The notes under the pieces are model-generated. The model was not told where the DNA came from and ran no database searches. It saw only the letters and a list, made by a program, of their open reading frames with translations. Positions 6,691 to 7,680 of a stretch of 7,680 nt of DNA are shown here, in pieces (positions within the stretch are counted from its first letter, which is position 1; each line of letters starts with the position of its first letter). Both the position numbers and the translations under genes were made by a program. Source of the stretch: Candidatus Rokuibacteriota bacterium (GTDB lineage Bacteria > Methylomirabilota > Methylomirabilia > Rokubacteriales > CSP1-6); assembly GCA_016177555.1 (NCBI GenBank), contig JACOVB010000216.1, positions 1 to 7,680 of the forward strand, written 5' to 3'.

Positions 6691-7643
6691 CAGAACGGCA
6701 CGCTGAGATAGCGCTCGCCAGTATCGCACAGCACCGTGACCACGACGCGATCCTGCGGCAAGCGCCCGGCCAGCTGGCAGGCAGCCCAGACATTGGCCCC
6801 GGCCGAGATCCCCACGAGGAGCCCTTCCTCCTGCGCGAGGCGGCGCGCGGTGGTGATGGCATCCTCGTCGCGCACCTGCACGATCTCGTCGAGGATCGCG
6901 CGGTTCAGCACCGCGGGCACGAAGGAGGCGCCGATGCCCTGGATCCCGTGGGGGCGCGCCTTGCCACCGGACAGCACCGGCGAGCGCGCCGGCTCCACGC
7001 CGACGACCCGCACGCCCGGGACCCGCTGCTTGAGCACCTCGCCGACCCCCGTCACCGTGCCGCCCGTGCCGATGCCGGCCAGGAAGACGTGGATCCGCTC
7101 CTCGGTGGCCTCGAGGATCTCGAGCGCCGTCGTGCGGCGGTGGATCTCCGGGTTCGCCGGATTCTCGAATTGCAGCGGCATGAAGTACTCCGGGTGCTCG
7201 CGCAGGATCTCCTGGGCGGCGAACACGGCGCCCGTCATGCCTTCGAGGGCCGGCGTGAGGCGAAGCTCCGCCCCGTAGCGCGCCAGCAGCCGCTGCCGCT
7301 CGACGCTCATGTCATCGGGCATGGTGAGGATGAGGCGATACCCGCGGACGGCGCAGACCATGGCCAGCCCGATGCCCGTGTTCCCGCTGGTCGGCTCCAC
7401 CACGGTGGCGCCGGGCTGGAGGAGTCCCCGGCGCTCAGCGTCCTCGACCATGGCCACCGCGATCCGGTCCTTGACGCTGCCCCCGGGATTGAGCGACTCC
7501 ATCTTCGCCAGCACCGTGGCCCCATCGGGCCGGGGGAGGCGGTTGAGCCTCACCAGCGGCGTGCCCCCCACTACCTCGAGTACCGACCCCGCGATGCGCG
7601 GCCGGCCTCCGCTGCTCTGGCGCCTCTGCCCCATGGCTCCCAT
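6690..7643 (-). CDS. cysK: Cysteine synthase, CysK-type PLP-dependent O-acetylserine sulfhydrylase fold
   Basis: Fold-type II PLP enzyme making cysteine by beta-replacement on an activated serine, 317 residues, the usual length. Visible motifs are G-G-T-P-L-V-R-L, N-P-G-G-S-V-K-D-R with the PLP lysine Lys58, E-P-T-S-G-N-T-G (about 83-90, substrate loop), G-I-G-T-G-G-T-V-T-G (phosphate cup), H-G-I-Q-G-I-G-A, and a C-terminal T-V-L-C-D-T-G-E-R-Y-L-S. The P-H-G-I-Q-G-I-G segment is CysK-like and not like mycobacterial CysM, although the neighbours are cysO and mec. In this context the sulfur donor may be CysO thiocarboxylate instead of, or besides, free sulfide. Two ATGs compete (7643 and 7634); neither has a good ribosome binding site. 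The first 15 residues are poorly conserved and carry no information. It is the first gene of the visible cluster. Confidence 0.95.
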   Translation of the reverse strand: MGAMGQRRQSSGGRPRIAGSVLEVVGGTPLVRLNRLPRPDGATVLAKMESLNPGGSVKDRIAVAMVEDAERRGLLQPGATVVEPTSGNTGIGLAMVCAVRGYRLILTMPDDMSVERQRLLARYGAELRLTPALEGMTGAVFAAQEILREHPEYFMPLQFENPANPEIHRRTTALEILEATEERIHVFLAGIGTGGTVTGVGEVLKQRVPGVRVVGVEPARSPVLSGGKARPHGIQGIGASFVPAVLNRAILDEIVQVRDEDAITTARRLAQEEGLLVGISAGANVWAACQLAGRLPQDRVVVTVLCDTGERYLSVPF

Positions 7644-7663
7644 GTCTAGATGTGGTACATGGG
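7639..7663. repeat. Short inverted repeat over the cysK start
   Basis: CCCATGT (7639-7645) and ACATGGG (7657-7663) are perfect 7-base inverted arms separated by 11 bases. The left arm covers the cysK ATG. It could be an operator or an mRNA hairpin affecting initiation, but arms this short occur by chance in several thousand bases. Confidence 0.2.
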
Positions 7664-7680
7664 TCGTCGCGCGCCCTGCC

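Overview
The window is strongly GC-rich bacterial DNA in which every supported gene lies on the minus strand, so the biological order runs from the right end to the left. The long plus-strand frames are antisense shadows typical of GC-rich codon use. Gene content (cysteine synthesis through a sulfur-carrier protein, C5-type heme synthesis, an alternative-complex-III-like respiratory module) fits an environmental bacterium of the Methylomirabilota/Rokubacteria or acidobacterial/deltaproteobacterial sort. That taxonomic guess rests on general resemblance only and is weak.

Right part (7643 to 5626): a compact cysteine cluster. A CysK-type PLP cysteine synthase is followed after 13 bases by a CysO-type ubiquitin-like sulfur carrier, and then directly by a Mec-type JAMM metallopeptidase. 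In the mycobacterial version of this pathway, CysO thiocarboxylate donates sulfur to an activated serine derivative on the synthase, and Mec releases cysteine from the CysO-Cys adduct. Here CysO does not end at its di-glycine: a 14-residue tail containing a 7-residue tandem duplication follows. The peptidase gene runs on through an array of 66-bp tandem repeats into the next gene.

Middle (5650 to 4388): hemL, glutamate-1-semialdehyde aminotransferase, complete in its body. The repeat array sits exactly where its start codon should be. The only conventional in-frame start (a GTG overlapping the upstream stop as GTGA) lies inside the conserved N-terminus.

Left part (4374 to 1): a possible promoter, then an alternative complex III (quinol:electron-acceptor oxidoreductase) type operon. 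First comes a decayed 3' fragment of the multiheme cytochrome gene (actA-like), with truncation, a frameshift and a lost heme cysteine. It is followed by an intact actB-like fusion of a molybdopterin-oxidoreductase-like domain with a ferredoxin-type domain, and by an actC/NrfD-like membrane subunit that overlaps it by 4 bases and runs off the left edge.

The points most worth a second look are the 66-bp array welded between mec and hemL, the eroded actA in front of an intact actB/actC, and the masked C-terminus of CysO beside a JAMM peptidase.
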